Below are positions 18,914 to 26,813 of a stretch of DNA of 64,000 nucleotides, in pieces. Each line of letters opens with the position of its first letter. Positions within the stretch are counted from its first letter, which is position 1. The position numbers were made by a program, and so were the translations under genes. Source of the stretch: an uncultured Saprospiraceae bacterium (GTDB taxonomy: Bacteria; Bacteroidota; Bacteroidia; Chitinophagales; Saprospiraceae); NCBI GenBank assembly GCA_937951615.1, contig CALFBH010000045.1, positions 1-64,000 of the forward strand, in the 5' to 3' direction. The notes below the pieces were generated by a model. That model did not search any database and had not been told where the DNA came from. It saw nothing but the letters and a program-made list of their open reading frames with translations.

Positions 18914-18933
18914 GAGACCTTAAAATTATAAAA

Positions 18934-19746
18934 ATGTCAAAAGTAGCTTACATAACAGGATCAAGCAGAGGAATAGGACGAGCTATTGCCTTGAAATTAG
19001 CCGAGCAGGGTTGTAATATTGTCATTGCAGCTAAGACAACTGAACCGCATCCAAAACTGAGTGGCACGATTTATAGCGTTGCCGAAGAAGTGGAAGCACT
19101 TGGCGTAAAAGCACTGCCACTTAAAACAGATATTCGGTCAGAAGAGAATGTGCTGGAAGGGCTTCAAAAAGTAGAAAAAACATTTGGTAAAATAGATATT
19201 CTTGTCAATAATGCCTCCGCTATCAACCTTTCATCAACGGAGAATCTCCCGATGAAGCGATACGATTTAATACATGACATCAATGTGAGGGGAACATTTA
19301 TGGTGTCTAAGCATTGTATTCCGCTCTTGAGGAAAGGAACAAATCCGCACATATTAACCTTATCACCGCCGCTTAATTTGAACCCGATGTGGTTTGGCAA
19401 TTTTTTAGCTTACACGATGTCAAAATATGGGATGAGTATGACGGTATTGGGTTTGGCAGAAGAACTGAAAAAAGATGGCATTGCAGTCAATGCGCTTTGG
19501 CCACAAACGACCATTGCTACAGCAGCCGTACAATTTATACCCGGCGGTGAAGAAATGATGCAAAGTAGCCGAACAACAGCGATTATGGCAGATGCCGCAG
19601 CGCTTATTTTGAATAAAGATAGTACGACTTGTACAGGCAATTTTTTTATTGATGAAACCGTATTGCGTGAAGATGGGATAAGTGATTTTAGTGCTTATGC
19701 GGTTAATTCAGAGAAGGCATTGATGAAAGATTTATTTTTAGATTGA
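18934..19746 (+). CDS. Short-chain dehydrogenase/reductase, HSDL2-like
   Basis: A 270-residue SDR. The cofactor motif GSSRGIGRA is near residue 9, NNAS near 92, catalytic Ser in the LTLSPP segment near 148, and YTMSK (Tyr-x-x-x-Lys) near 167. The segments NPHILTLSPPLNLNP and ALWPQTTIATAAVQF resemble the hydroxysteroid dehydrogenase-like protein 2 or citronellol dehydrogenase subgroup. The substrate is unknown. It follows fusA by 20 bp and probably shares its transcript. Its last nine bases overlap the 3' end of the convergent nadV gene. Confidence 0.9.
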   Translation: MSKVAYITGSSRGIGRAIALKLAEQGCNIVIAAKTTEPHPKLSGTIYSVAEEVEALGVKALPLKTDIRSEENVLEGLQKVEKTFGKIDILVNNASAINLSSTENLPMKRYDLIHDINVRGTFMVSKHCIPLLRKGTNPHILTLSPPLNLNPMWFGNFLAYTMSKYGMSMTVLGLAEELKKDGIAVNALWPQTTIATAAVQFIPGGEEMMQSSRTTAIMADAAALILNKDSTTCTGNFFIDETVLREDGISDFSAYAVNSEKALMKDLFLD

Positions 19747-21165
19747 TAGAATTAAAGCACTCCGCATCCGAATCTCCTCAAAAGTCTGTTCTCTCACAAT
19801 TTTCCCATTTTCAAATACAGTGACTAGTTCGTCTTCCAATTCAGGACATTCGTGTTCTTGTACAGTACGGAAACTGTTCTTTTCTTGAATCAACTTTAGG
19901 CGACCACCTTTAGATTTTTTGAATGAACCCGTGATGTTGCCATTCGCATCCATTTCTCTTGGGCTTTTTTGTACAATAACATCTTCGCCATTCATTTTTG
20001 CGTAAGAACATTTCAGGGCAAATTTCTGGGTGTCTCTGTCTAGTTTTTGCAATAAAGCTCCGCCCATACCGAAGACTAGATTTTCTGCACTGATTTGTGC
20101 GGCTTTTAATTGGGTATAAATGTGTTTAATCGCATCATAATTCACACCATCGCCCTGAATCACGCGAACTTGTGGCGGCAATACTTTATAGCCTTTTTCA
20201 TTGAGGCTGTAGCCAAATTTATCAAACAAAATTTCAAAGATTTTCAGTAGCGTCATAGCGGGATCACCACTGTCAGGTCGGATGACCAGCACGCCATCCC
20301 GCGCCAGCAATTGCGCTTTCAATTCCTCGCCCCAATACTCCGCACAGGCTTTGAAAATATCATAGCTGTCCGACACACAGGCAATGATTCCTGTTGGGAA
20401 AGTATTGACAACATGTTTAAAAATATCCAGCTCGCCAGCCTTGCCCAATAGGGTACAAATACTATGTTCGGTAGCCGGAATACTCGCACCATAAACCTTC
20501 TCCGCCTGATAATATCGTTTGACAAAAACAGAAGCTGCAATATTATCACTGCCGAGGAAATTGGTGAGGTGCGCACTGCCGCCCAAGCCTGCACTTTCCA
20601 CGCTGCTCACGCCACGAAAACCAAAGTCATTCAGCACAAAATCAATTCCTGCTTTAGCCGCTTCGCTGGCCGTTTCCTGATAATACTGCGTAACGACTTT
20701 TTTGACTTCCTTGCTAATCGTGGCTACTGTGCAGGGATACCAGATTTGCATCAGCAGTGTTTCCAGGAAGTTGGTCAGCCAATAGCAATTGGGATCGGTA
20801 TTTTCTATGGTCATCAATACATTGCTGACCGGTACTTCAGTCCCTTCGGGAACAGCTTTGATGCGAACAGGCAGATAGCCATTATGTTTGTCCAGAATGT
20901 ATTGAAATTTGGAGGCATCAAATACATCATCTCTACCAAATACCTCCGGCATAAATTCTTTCGCTTCGTCAAGATCAGCCTGTGTGAAAGCCTGCCCCGC
21001 GAGGTATTCTTTCAGAAAATATTGTAAGCCATAAAAGACTGTTCCGGGAAATTTCCCGCCCCGACTTTCCAGATAAGAATACACCTGAGTAGTGCCAGGA
21101 TAATACAGTTTGTGATGCGAGTATTTATAAGCATCAGCGAGTAAAAGCAAATTTTCTTTTCCCAT
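19738..21165 (-). CDS. nadV: Nicotinamide phosphoribosyltransferase (NAMPT/NadV)
   Basis: A 475-residue NAMPT-type enzyme that makes NMN from nicotinamide and PRPP. It follows animal NAMPT closely: LLADAYKYSHHKLYYPGTTQVYSYLESRG near the N terminus, VFYGLQYFLKEYL near 42, ENTDPNCYWLTNFLETLL near 118, FGFRGVSSVESAGLGGSAHL near 180, the catalytic His in PATEHSI near 228, SDSYDIF near 260, IRPDSGDP near 288 and VIQGDGVNYD near 335. The length is typical. It lies downstream of nadM-Nudix on the same strand, with an NrtR-type regulator beyond, which supports NAD salvage. Its 3' end overlaps the SDR gene by nine bases. Confidence 0.95.
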   Translation of the reverse strand: MGKENLLLLADAYKYSHHKLYYPGTTQVYSYLESRGGKFPGTVFYGLQYFLKEYLAGQAFTQADLDEAKEFMPEVFGRDDVFDASKFQYILDKHNGYLPVRIKAVPEGTEVPVSNVLMTIENTDPNCYWLTNFLETLLMQIWYPCTVATISKEVKKVVTQYYQETASEAAKAGIDFVLNDFGFRGVSSVESAGLGGSAHLTNFLGSDNIAASVFVKRYYQAEKVYGASIPATEHSICTLLGKAGELDIFKHVVNTFPTGIIACVSDSYDIFKACAEYWGEELKAQLLARDGVLVIRPDSGDPAMTLLKIFEILFDKFGYSLNEKGYKVLPPQVRVIQGDGVNYDAIKHIYTQLKAAQISAENLVFGMGGALLQKLDRDTQKFALKCSYAKMNGEDVIVQKSPREMDANGNITGSFKKSKGGRLKLIQEKNSFRTVQEHECPELEDELVTVFENGKIVREQTFEEIRMRSALILSI

Positions 21166-21206
21166 AATATTGTATAAAATTCCAACGATGAAAAAAATAA
21201 CCGTTT

Positions 21207-21272
21207 AGTCCATAGTCCATGGTCGATAGTCCACAGCCATCGACCATGGACTATTGACCATCGACCATCAAC
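21207..21272. repeat. Word hairpin between nadM and nadV
   Basis: The left arm (21207-21232) reads TAGTCCATAGTCCATGG-TCGATAGTCC. The right arm (21236-21272) reads CATCGACCATGGACTATTG and repeats CATCGACCATC. The arms are near-complementary around a 3-4 nt centre. The words are shared with 9724-9905 and 44184-44335. It sits inside the NAD-salvage operon and could terminate or attenuate before nadV. Confidence 0.72.
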
Positions 21273-21287
21273 CTAATTTGTATTTTT

Positions 21288-22190
21288 CTATTTTGATTCC
21301 TTTGAATATTTTGCCACCAATTGTTCAATCATTGGGCAATGTTCATTGACGATTTGTTGATTTTCTATCATTTTAGGTAAATGCTGAACAGCAATCCACT
21401 TGACTTCCACAATATCATCCTGCGCAGTTGCTTGTCCAAAAACGCAGTCGCAGCTATACAGCAGAGTAATGATTTTGTCCACCTCATTGCGGTAACGCCA
21501 GTCATCTACTTTATGCGACATTTCGTAGGTCATTTCGCTGACTTCTATTGCGCCACATTCTTCCTTTAATTCGCGCAAAGCGGCTGCTTCAAAATGCTCA
21601 TCTTCTGGGTCAGCAAATCCGCCAATGAGTCGCCAGGCGGGGCTGTTAGATTTTTTGCCCAGTAGAATTTCTGTTTTATTATTTCTAAAAACAGCAATAT
21701 CGACAGTAGGGTAAACTTTTGTGTATTGATTGTGATAAGCATACAAAATACCCGATCTGAAATCTTGCGAATCATATACTTTGTCAGCATATTTTTTTCT
21801 CAGCTCTGTCGCATTATGATCGCCATGTTGTGGCAATTCCACTGTAGCAAATTGCCCCTGATAAGAAGCAATAAAGCTATTTCGACTACCATAAAGAATA
21901 AAAGTTTCCGCCGGAAAAGTACCTTGTAGAAGTTGGTCGAGGTTTTCAGCCCACGCAGTATCACTTGGATGGTCATTAAGCGGTAAGACCATGACATCGG
22001 GGTAATCCTTCTTAATCATTCGCTCTCTAGTGTAATAATCGTAAGGGCTTTTGCGACTGCCCATAACCGAACTGATGCCCAGCACTATTATGAGTTTTGA
22101 ATGTTGTCCTTTTACATTTTCAATCAGACTTTTATGTCCTTCATGCAAGTAAGGCGTTTGAAATCTGGCGATAATTACTCCTGTTTTCAT
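21288..22190 (-). CDS. nadM: Bifunctional NMN adenylyltransferase / Nudix hydrolase
   Basis: A 300-residue fusion. Residues 1-165 form a nucleotidyltransferase of the NadM type (MKTGVIIARFQTPYLHEGHKS, with the HxGH-like HEGH, and RERMIKKDYPDV). Residues 170-300 form a Nudix domain (GGFADPEDEHFEAAALRELK then EECG), close to ADP-ribose pyrophosphatases. The first step makes NAD from NMN; the second would recycle ADP-ribose. The Nudix box has one extra residue in its first segment. The start at 22190 is chosen since it begins the conserved strand; eleven upstream codons overlap the operator region. It forms an operon with nadV downstream. Confidence 0.93.
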   Translation of the reverse strand: MKTGVIIARFQTPYLHEGHKSLIENVKGQHSKLIIVLGISSVMGSRKSPYDYYTRERMIKKDYPDVMVLPLNDHPSDTAWAENLDQLLQGTFPAETFILYGSRNSFIASYQGQFATVELPQHGDHNATELRKKYADKVYDSQDFRSGILYAYHNQYTKVYPTVDIAVFRNNKTEILLGKKSNSPAWRLIGGFADPEDEHFEAAALRELKEECGAIEVSEMTYEMSHKVDDWRYRNEVDKIITLLYSCDCVFGQATAQDDIVEVKWIAVQHLPKMIENQQIVNEHCPMIEQLVAKYSKESK

Positions 22191-22221
22191 TTCAATTTGC
22201 GTTATTTGAACACAAATATAC

Positions 22222-22246
22222 AATTTGCGTAAATAATACGCAAATT
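22222..22246. promoter_or_regulatory. Perfect palindrome, candidate NrtR operator for nadM-nadV
   Basis: AATTTGCGTA-AATAA-TACGCAAATT is a perfect 10-bp inverted repeat with a 5-nt spacer, 32 bp upstream of the nadM start. A 21-bp version with 16 identities occurs at the start of the neighbouring regulator gene (23088-23108). Two matching sites at the operon and at the regulator suggest one repressor, most simply the NrtR-type protein. The binding itself is inferred. Confidence 0.65.
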
Positions 22247-22333
22247 ATTTTTGATATTTTTTTGAAATAACCAGAAGAGAGCGGGACATCTATCTTCTTT
22301 TATCTTACGGAATGTCTAAGTCTTTGAGCCCAC

Positions 22334-22401
22334 CTAAACGCTACTTTCAATTTGTCTTATTGTCAATAGTTTTTTGAATTTGGATTTGACGTTTGGATTT
22401 G
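22334..22401 (-). repeat. Dispersed ~75-bp repeat, copy 3
   Basis: The reverse complement aligns with 8379-8454: CAAATCCAAACGTCAAATCC, then ATTCAAAAAACTATTGACAA, then AAATTGAAAGTAGCGTTTAG. It lacks the ten-base insertion in the middle of copy 2. It lies between nadM and the 3' end of the NrtR gene. Confidence 0.75.
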
Positions 22402-22416
22402 AATTTGAATTTTGAC

Positions 22417-23103
22417 TTAAATCTCAAAGTTAATCCCGTCTTTTTTCAATTGGAAATAGCGTTGTTCGTTGAATTTGAAGAGATAGCCTGGTCGGCCGGA
22501 ACCCTGGTGTTTTTGTTTTTCTTTGGTTTCTTCAAGAAAGCCAAACTTCATAATTTTCTTTTTGAAATTGCGTCGGTCGATAGGCCGGTTGAGTACCGTA
22601 GCATAAAGTTTCTCTAGGTCAGAGAAAGGGAACTTTTGGTCTAATAATTCAAACCCGACCGGCTGATAGGTAAGTTTGGATTGCAGTCTTTGTATAGCAA
22701 GCTTGATAATATCCTGATGGTCAAAAGCCAGTACGGGCAGCTCCTGGATATTAAACCACTGAGCATCGCTTGCATCAGTATTGGCATGGAGTTCAAAAGT
22801 ATCCGGGCGCACCAGCCCGAAGTAAGCAACAGCCACTACACGGTTTCGGGGATCGCGGTCAGGCTTAGCAAAAGTATAAAGCTGTTCGAGATAATTGATG
22901 GTAATTCCGGTTTCTTCTCGAAGCTCACGCTCCACAGCCTGTTCCAATGTTTCTTCATTTCTCACCAGTCCGCCTGGCAATGCCCAGTTGCCTTTAAAAG
23001 GCGCAATCTTCCGTTTGATGAGCAGTATAGATAAACCTTCCGATGGAGTATAGCCAAATACCACAGCATCTACGGATACTTTTATTTTTTGTGTAAATTT
23101 CAC
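22417..23103 (-). CDS. nrtR: NrtR-type Nudix/winged-helix transcriptional regulator
   Basis: A 228-residue protein. The N-terminal Nudix domain (about 1-140) has an intact box, GGLVRNEETLEQAVERELRE-ETG. The C-terminal winged helix (about 150-228) has FPFSDLEKLYATVLNRPIDRRNFKKKI then GRPGYLFKFN, the layout of NrtR. NrtR represses NAD synthesis genes and senses ADP-ribose; some Bacteroides relatives (AraR) sense arabinose instead. The position next to nadM-nadV favours NAD control. I prefer a GTG start at 23103 over the ATG at 23205, since the extra 34 residues are unlike the family and would place the putative operator inside the gene. Confidence 0.88.
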   Translation of the reverse strand: MKFTQKIKVSVDAVVFGYTPSEGLSILLIKRKIAPFKGNWALPGGLVRNEETLEQAVERELREETGITINYLEQLYTFAKPDRDPRNRVVAVAYFGLVRPDTFELHANTDASDAQWFNIQELPVLAFDHQDIIKLAIQRLQSKLTYQPVGFELLDQKFPFSDLEKLYATVLNRPIDRRNFKKKIMKFGFLEETKEKQKHQGSGRPGYLFKFNEQRYFQLKKDGINFEI

Positions 23104-23108
23104 GCAAT
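23088..23108. promoter_or_regulatory. Candidate autoregulatory NrtR operator
   Basis: TTTGTGTAAATTTCACGCAA plus T matches the nadM site (TTTGCGTAAATAATACGCAA plus A) at 16 of 21 positions and is itself an imperfect palindrome. It spans the proposed GTG start of nrtR, so binding would block its own transcription or initiation. Inferred. Confidence 0.55.
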
Positions 23109-23233
23109 AAAGGTACGGAGATTTGTTGAAATTATGAATCTGTTCATTGTGAATTACGAATCTTTTTTCTTGTTTGTGAAAAAAGAAGTAGGAAAAAATG
23201 CGCAAAAAAATGAAATTGTGTACTTTTTTTGAT

Positions 23234-23241
23234 TAAATTTG
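23234..23241 (+). promoter_or_regulatory. -7 element five bases before the Rpn nuclease start
   Basis: TAAATTTG matches TAnnTTTG and ends at 23241. The GTG start codon is at 23246, about where transcription would begin, so the mRNA may be leaderless. No -33 TTTG is seen at the ideal spacing. Confidence 0.4.
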
Positions 23242-23245
23242 TAGT

Positions 23246-24133
23246 GTGAAAAAAGCAAACAGATTTATATCAATTTTATCGGACTATGGGTTCAAAGTCA
23301 CCTTTGGGGATGAGAGCCAAACACTTTTTCTGAGAAAATCACTTCAAGCACTTATTGGTAGTAAAGTGCCGATTAAAGAAGTCAGATTTCTTAGAAACGA
23401 ATTTGCAGGAGTAACGAAAGAATCAAGAGCTGGACTTTATGATTTGATTTGTGAAGATGAAGTTGGCAATTCTTTTATTGTTGAAATGCAGTTGGGGTAT
23501 TATAAAAACTTTATCCAACGGTCTAAATTCTATGCCTTTCAAAGATTCAATACGCTTGTTGACAAAGGGAAATACAAATTTGAGGGACTTAAAAAAATCT
23601 ATTGTATTGGCTTTTTAGCCAATAATATTTACCCCAAATCAGAACTTTATTACCATTACTGTACGTTAAAGAATCAGATAGGCGAAAATATTGACAACCA
23701 AATCACACATATTATCGTTGAAATTAGTAAATTTGATAAGAAAGAATCAGCTATTCAGACTGATTTGGATAAACTCATCTTTGTTATGAAAAATTTAGAA
23801 CGTATTCTCGAAAGTAAGCAATTACCTCATTTCCTCTCGGAGGATTGGATTGATCAGGCGATTAAGAAACTGGATCGAAGTAAAATGACGCCTGAACAAA
23901 GAATGCATTTTGAAATGACTTTGGCCAAACAAGGTTCCCTTATGGAGATGGCTGAAGAGGAGAAAAAAAGAAGCAGAGAGGAAGGCATGAAAGAAGGCAT
24001 GAAAGAAGGTATGAAAGAAGGTATGAAAGAAGCCAATAGAACAACTGCCCAAAAAATGAAAAAACGAAGTATTGACCTTTCCGTAATATCAGAAGTCACT
24101 GGATTATCTATAGAAGAAATTGAAAACCTATAA
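23246..24133 (+). CDS. Rpn-family PD-(D/E)XK nuclease/transposase-like protein
   Basis: A 295-residue protein of the Rpn (recombination-promoting nuclease) / PDDEXK_2 group. The N terminus reads FISILSDYGFKVTFGDE. The nuclease core follows: GLYDLICEDEVGNSFIVEMQLG near 76-97 (D...E-x-Q pattern) and KFYAFQRFNTLVDKG near 107. The C-terminal tail contains four in-frame MKEG units (12-bp tandem repeat, 23988-24036), then a helical segment. Such tails are common in the family and can change copy number. The start is GTG at 23246. Family members promote RecA-independent recombination or act in phage defence; the role here is not shown. Confidence 0.88.
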   Translation: MKKANRFISILSDYGFKVTFGDESQTLFLRKSLQALIGSKVPIKEVRFLRNEFAGVTKESRAGLYDLICEDEVGNSFIVEMQLGYYKNFIQRSKFYAFQRFNTLVDKGKYKFEGLKKIYCIGFLANNIYPKSELYYHYCTLKNQIGENIDNQITHIIVEISKFDKKESAIQTDLDKLIFVMKNLERILESKQLPHFLSEDWIDQAIKKLDRSKMTPEQRMHFEMTLAKQGSLMEMAEEEKKRSREEGMKEGMKEGMKEGMKEANRTTAQKMKKRSIDLSVISEVTGLSIEEIENL

Positions 24134-24135
24134 AC

Positions 24136-24552
24136 CTACAGCAAAGCCTGAATCGCCAATTCATAGCCCTTGAGTCCTAAGCCCACAATATTTCCCTTAC
24201 AAACAGGCGCAAGGTAAGAATGATGCCGAAATGCTTCCCGTGCATATACATTGGAAATATGGACTTCAATGACAGGTGCGGGTACGGCTGAAATAGCATC
24301 AGCCAGTGCGATGGAGGTATGCGTATAAGCTCCTGCATTGAGTACAATTCCATCTGCCTCAAAACCAGCTTCCTGTATTTTCGTGACCAATTCGCCTTCT
24401 ATATTGCTTTGAAAATAAGAAAGCTCAAGCTGATGAAAAGTCTTTTTAAAGAACTCAAAATAAAGCTCAAAAGGCTTATCTCCATAAATCTCTGGCTCAC
24501 GTTTGCCCAATAAATTTAAATTTGGACCATTGATGATGACAATCTTTTTCAT
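24136..24552 (-). CDS. aroQ: Type II 3-dehydroquinate dehydratase
   Basis: A 138-residue type II enzyme that dehydrates 3-dehydroquinate to 3-dehydroshikimate. The motifs are GPNLNLLGKREPEIYG near 9-24 (active-site Asn, Arg and Tyr), QSNIEGELV near 48, NAGAYTHTSIALADA near 72 (active-site His) and EVHISNVYAREAFRHHS near 95 (His and Arg). The size fits the dodecameric family. It is divergent from xerD, an arrangement I recall from other Bacteroidota, and its stop lies two bases from the Rpn gene's stop. Confidence 0.96.
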   Translation of the reverse strand: MKKIVIINGPNLNLLGKREPEIYGDKPFELYFEFFKKTFHQLELSYFQSNIEGELVTKIQEAGFEADGIVLNAGAYTHTSIALADAISAVPAPVIEVHISNVYAREAFRHHSYLAPVCKGNIVGLGLKGYELAIQALL

Positions 24553-24607
24553 AATATTTTACTAAATTACCAACAAGATAGTCATTCATATTGTAATTGG
24601 AAGATTC

Positions 24608-24640
24608 GTAATTCGTAATTAAGCAATTCGTAATTAAAAA
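24608..24640. repeat. ATTCGTAATT word array before xerD
   Basis: ATTCGTAATTCGTAATT-AAGC-AATTCGTAATT runs up to the ATG of xerD. The same words, in both orientations, occur near 23150 and at 29397-29416. Confidence 0.6.
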
Positions 24641-25555
24641 ATGTGGGAGTCATACATCAAAGGATTTAGTCAGTACCTTAGGCTAGAACGCGCCCTGTCG
24701 GGCAATTCGGTAGAGGCTTATCTCCGCGATGTCAGGAAATTTGTTGATTTTTTGGCTTTGAAAGAATATGAGTTGAATTACAAAGAGATTGAACTGAAGC
24801 ATTTGCAAGAATTTATTTATTGTTTACACGACTTAGGTTTGCATCCACGCTCTCAGGCTCGAATTATCTCTGGTTTAAAAGCGTTTTTTAAATATTTTCT
24901 GGTGGAAGATTTATTGGACGAAAGTCCGGCTGCCCTCCTGGAGGCTCCCCGGCTAGATCGCAAAATTCCCCACGTACTGACACCTGATGAAATCAACAGT
25001 ATTATAGAGGTTTTACAATTTGAAAAAAATGAGTATATCCAAGTTCGTAATACAGCTATGCTCGAAACTTTGTATGCCTGTGGATTGCGCGTGAGCGAAC
25101 TAACCAATCTGAAGATTTCCAACCTATACATGGATGTTGGATTCATCAAAATTATTGGAAAAGGAAATAAAGAGCGGATTATCCCAATTGGTGAAAGTGC
25201 CCAGACAGCCATTCGGGAATATCGAGAACACCATCAGGGCAGACTAAGCCTGAAACGGATTTATCCAGAGCATGAAGATATTTTGTTTCTCAACCGGCGT
25301 GGCAAACAGCTCACCCGTGTTATGGTATTTACAATCGTCAAAAAACTAGCTGGACTAGCAGGCATCAAAAAGAAAGTCAGCCCGCATACCTTCCGCCATT
25401 CTTTCGCAACGCACCTTATCGAAGGAGGAGCCGACCTACGTGCCATACAGGATATGCTGGGGCATGAGTCGATTACAACAACAGAAATTTATACCCACCT
25501 GGATACGGATTTTTTAAGGAATACCATTTTAGAGTTTCATCCGAGAAATAGATAG
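24641..25555 (+). CDS. xerD: Tyrosine site-specific recombinase XerD
   Basis: A 304-residue Xer recombinase that resolves chromosome dimers at dif with XerC. The N-terminal SAM-like domain (5-88) begins YIKGFSQYLRLERALSGNSVEAYLRDVRKF. The catalytic domain has the first Arg in ACGLRVSELTNL near 150, Lys in GKGNKERIIP near 175, HTFRHSFATHL near 249, LGHESITTTEIYTH near 272, giving the R-K-HxxR-H-Y set. It opens directly after a word array. The following convergent spacer has a strong bidirectional terminator. Confidence 0.95.
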   Translation: MWESYIKGFSQYLRLERALSGNSVEAYLRDVRKFVDFLALKEYELNYKEIELKHLQEFIYCLHDLGLHPRSQARIISGLKAFFKYFLVEDLLDESPAALLEAPRLDRKIPHVLTPDEINSIIEVLQFEKNEYIQVRNTAMLETLYACGLRVSELTNLKISNLYMDVGFIKIIGKGNKERIIPIGESAQTAIREYREHHQGRLSLKRIYPEHEDILFLNRRGKQLTRVMVFTIVKKLAGLAGIKKKVSPHTFRHSFATHLIEGGADLRAIQDMLGHESITTTEIYTHLDTDFLRNTILEFHPRNR

Positions 25556-25618
25556 ACGCAAAATTCCAAAACTAGAAATTCCAAATTCCAAAAGTCTAAT
25601 ACACGACAGTGCCAAAAC

Positions 25619-25653
25619 AAAAAACGCCATTCCGATATGGAATGGCGTTTTTT
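25619..25653. terminator. Bidirectional Rho-independent terminator
   Basis: A perfect 15-bp stem, AAAAAACGCCATTCC, with a GATAT loop and GGAATGGCGTTTTTT, gives a U-tract on both strands. It lies between the convergent ends of xerD and the exbD operon. Confidence 0.9.
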
Positions 25654-25673
25654 AAACTTGGTATAATATCTCT

Positions 25674-26147
25674 CTACAATTCGCCTGGTCTTAGCCTGGA
25701 CGAATAGTTTACTTTGAGTTGATTTATCTTACGGAGTTTTGTTTTCACATCAGTGACAATACCCATTGTAACGTCTTTATCCACACGTAGAGAAGCTGTT
25801 ATCAGTCCTCTTTGTTGTTCCGGTACTTTTACTTTTTCTTTCTCAAGGAAAAGTGGAATATTATCTATTTCTGCGAAAGCATCATTTAGTTGGATTCTCG
25901 GGGCACTACCATAAGCTGCTTCATAATTTGCTTTTGGTTTTCCAACATAAATATAACTCACCAGTGATTTTTTCTCCAATTTTTGCAGCTCCGTTGCTTC
26001 AGGATAGTTGACATCCACTTTAAGTTCGGAGTCTTTCATCACAGTAACAACCATGAAGAAGAATAAGAGAATAAATATAATATCAGGAAGCGATGCCGTA
26101 GATATTTTCGGTGTTGCGCGTCCTTTACCTTTGCTAAATTTTCCCAT
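25674..26147 (-). CDS. exbD: ExbD/TolR biopolymer transport protein
   Basis: A 157-residue ExbD. A short basic N terminus precedes one transmembrane helix with the functional Asp near LPDIIFILLFFFMVVTVM (residues 21-38), then a periplasmic domain (LRVDKDVTMGIVTDVKTKLRK near 118). It is the last gene of an ExbB, small membrane protein, ExbD, ExbD operon on the minus strand that energises TonB-dependent or related outer-membrane processes by proton flow. It is clearly distinct in sequence from the other two ExbD copies in the window. Confidence 0.92.
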   Translation of the reverse strand: MGKFSKGKGRATPKISTASLPDIIFILLFFFMVVTVMKDSELKVDVNYPEATELQKLEKKSLVSYIYVGKPKANYEAAYGSAPRIQLNDAFAEIDNIPLFLEKEKVKVPEQQRGLITASLRVDKDVTMGIVTDVKTKLRKINQLKVNYSSRLRPGEL

Positions 26148-26179
26148 AACAGAATATTCTTGGCTGTTTTAAAAAACGA

Positions 26180-26719
26180 TTATTTTTCACCAAACGAAGT
26201 TGGTTCTGCTTCTGAAATAACCAGTGGAAAAGCATTTCTGACTTCCCGTTTCTGGTCGATGGTTTTTAAACCTTCATATTTTTCACCAAACAGTTTCTCC
26301 GCTTCAGTATCCCAAAGTTCGCGATAAGCTGCTTTAAGCTCATTATACACTTGGATATAGGCCTTGTAAGACGTGCCTCTATCGTTTTTGAGTGATATAA
26401 TAGCTTTGTTAGGCTTTTCTGCCATATTGGCCAGACCTTTAGGATTGGCGATGAATATCTTGGTATTTTCTCTCAGATTACGTGGTTCCATAGGTTCTCC
26501 ACGCACCAATAGCTGATCGTTTGCATTTACCAGCACAGAATATACATTACGGCTGTTCAATTTCATTTCCGGTGGCGGCTCATCCGACCACGGCGGTAGC
26601 TTTACTGTAATCCCCTTGTCCACATCAATAGTTGTGGTCACGAGGAAGAAGATGAGCAGCAGGAAGGCAATATCTGCCATCGAGCCTGCATTAATCTCAG
26701 GTGCTTCTCTCCTTGCCAT
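26180..26719 (-). CDS. exbD: ExbD/TolR biopolymer transport protein
   Basis: A 179-residue ExbD. The membrane helix reads NAGSMADIAFLLLIFFLVTT (residues 10-29), with the conserved Asp. The periplasmic part includes PPWSDEPPPEM near 40 and a long helical end, AYIQVYNELKAAYRELWDTE near 124-143. The orphan ExbD at 40229-40762 shares most of this sequence, including the C-terminal PLVISEAEP, so the two are recent paralogues. It is second-to-last in the operon, 32 bp before the last ExbD. The preceding spacer carries a word hairpin. Confidence 0.93.
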   Translation of the reverse strand: MARREAPEINAGSMADIAFLLLIFFLVTTTIDVDKGITVKLPPWSDEPPPEMKLNSRNVYSVLVNANDQLLVRGEPMEPRNLRENTKIFIANPKGLANMAEKPNKAIISLKNDRGTSYKAYIQVYNELKAAYRELWDTEAEKLFGEKYEGLKTIDQKREVRNAFPLVISEAEPTSFGEK

Positions 26720-26730
26720 AATTAATTATT

Positions 26731-26807
26731 GTGTTGTGGTGTTGTCGTGTTGTCGTGTTGCCGTGTTAATAAACATTAACACTTCAACACCACAACACTT
26801 CAACACT
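26731..26807. repeat. Word hairpin inside the exb operon
   Basis: The left arm (26731-26768) repeats GTGTTGTGGTGTTGTCG. The right arm (26774-26807) repeats AACACTTCAACACCACAACAC. The loop is six bases. The hairpin fills the spacer between the small membrane protein and the first exbD gene. The words are shared with 28222-28303, 33794-33907 and 45290-45751. Confidence 0.78.
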
Positions 26808-26813
26808 TTGAAT

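Noticed and set aside
20464-21027. 187-codon plus-strand ORF
   Set aside because: Antisense to nadV, whose motifs are unambiguous.
21560-22080. Small ORFs in both strands within nadM
   Set aside because: Shadows of the NadM-Nudix gene, with no start context or family signal.
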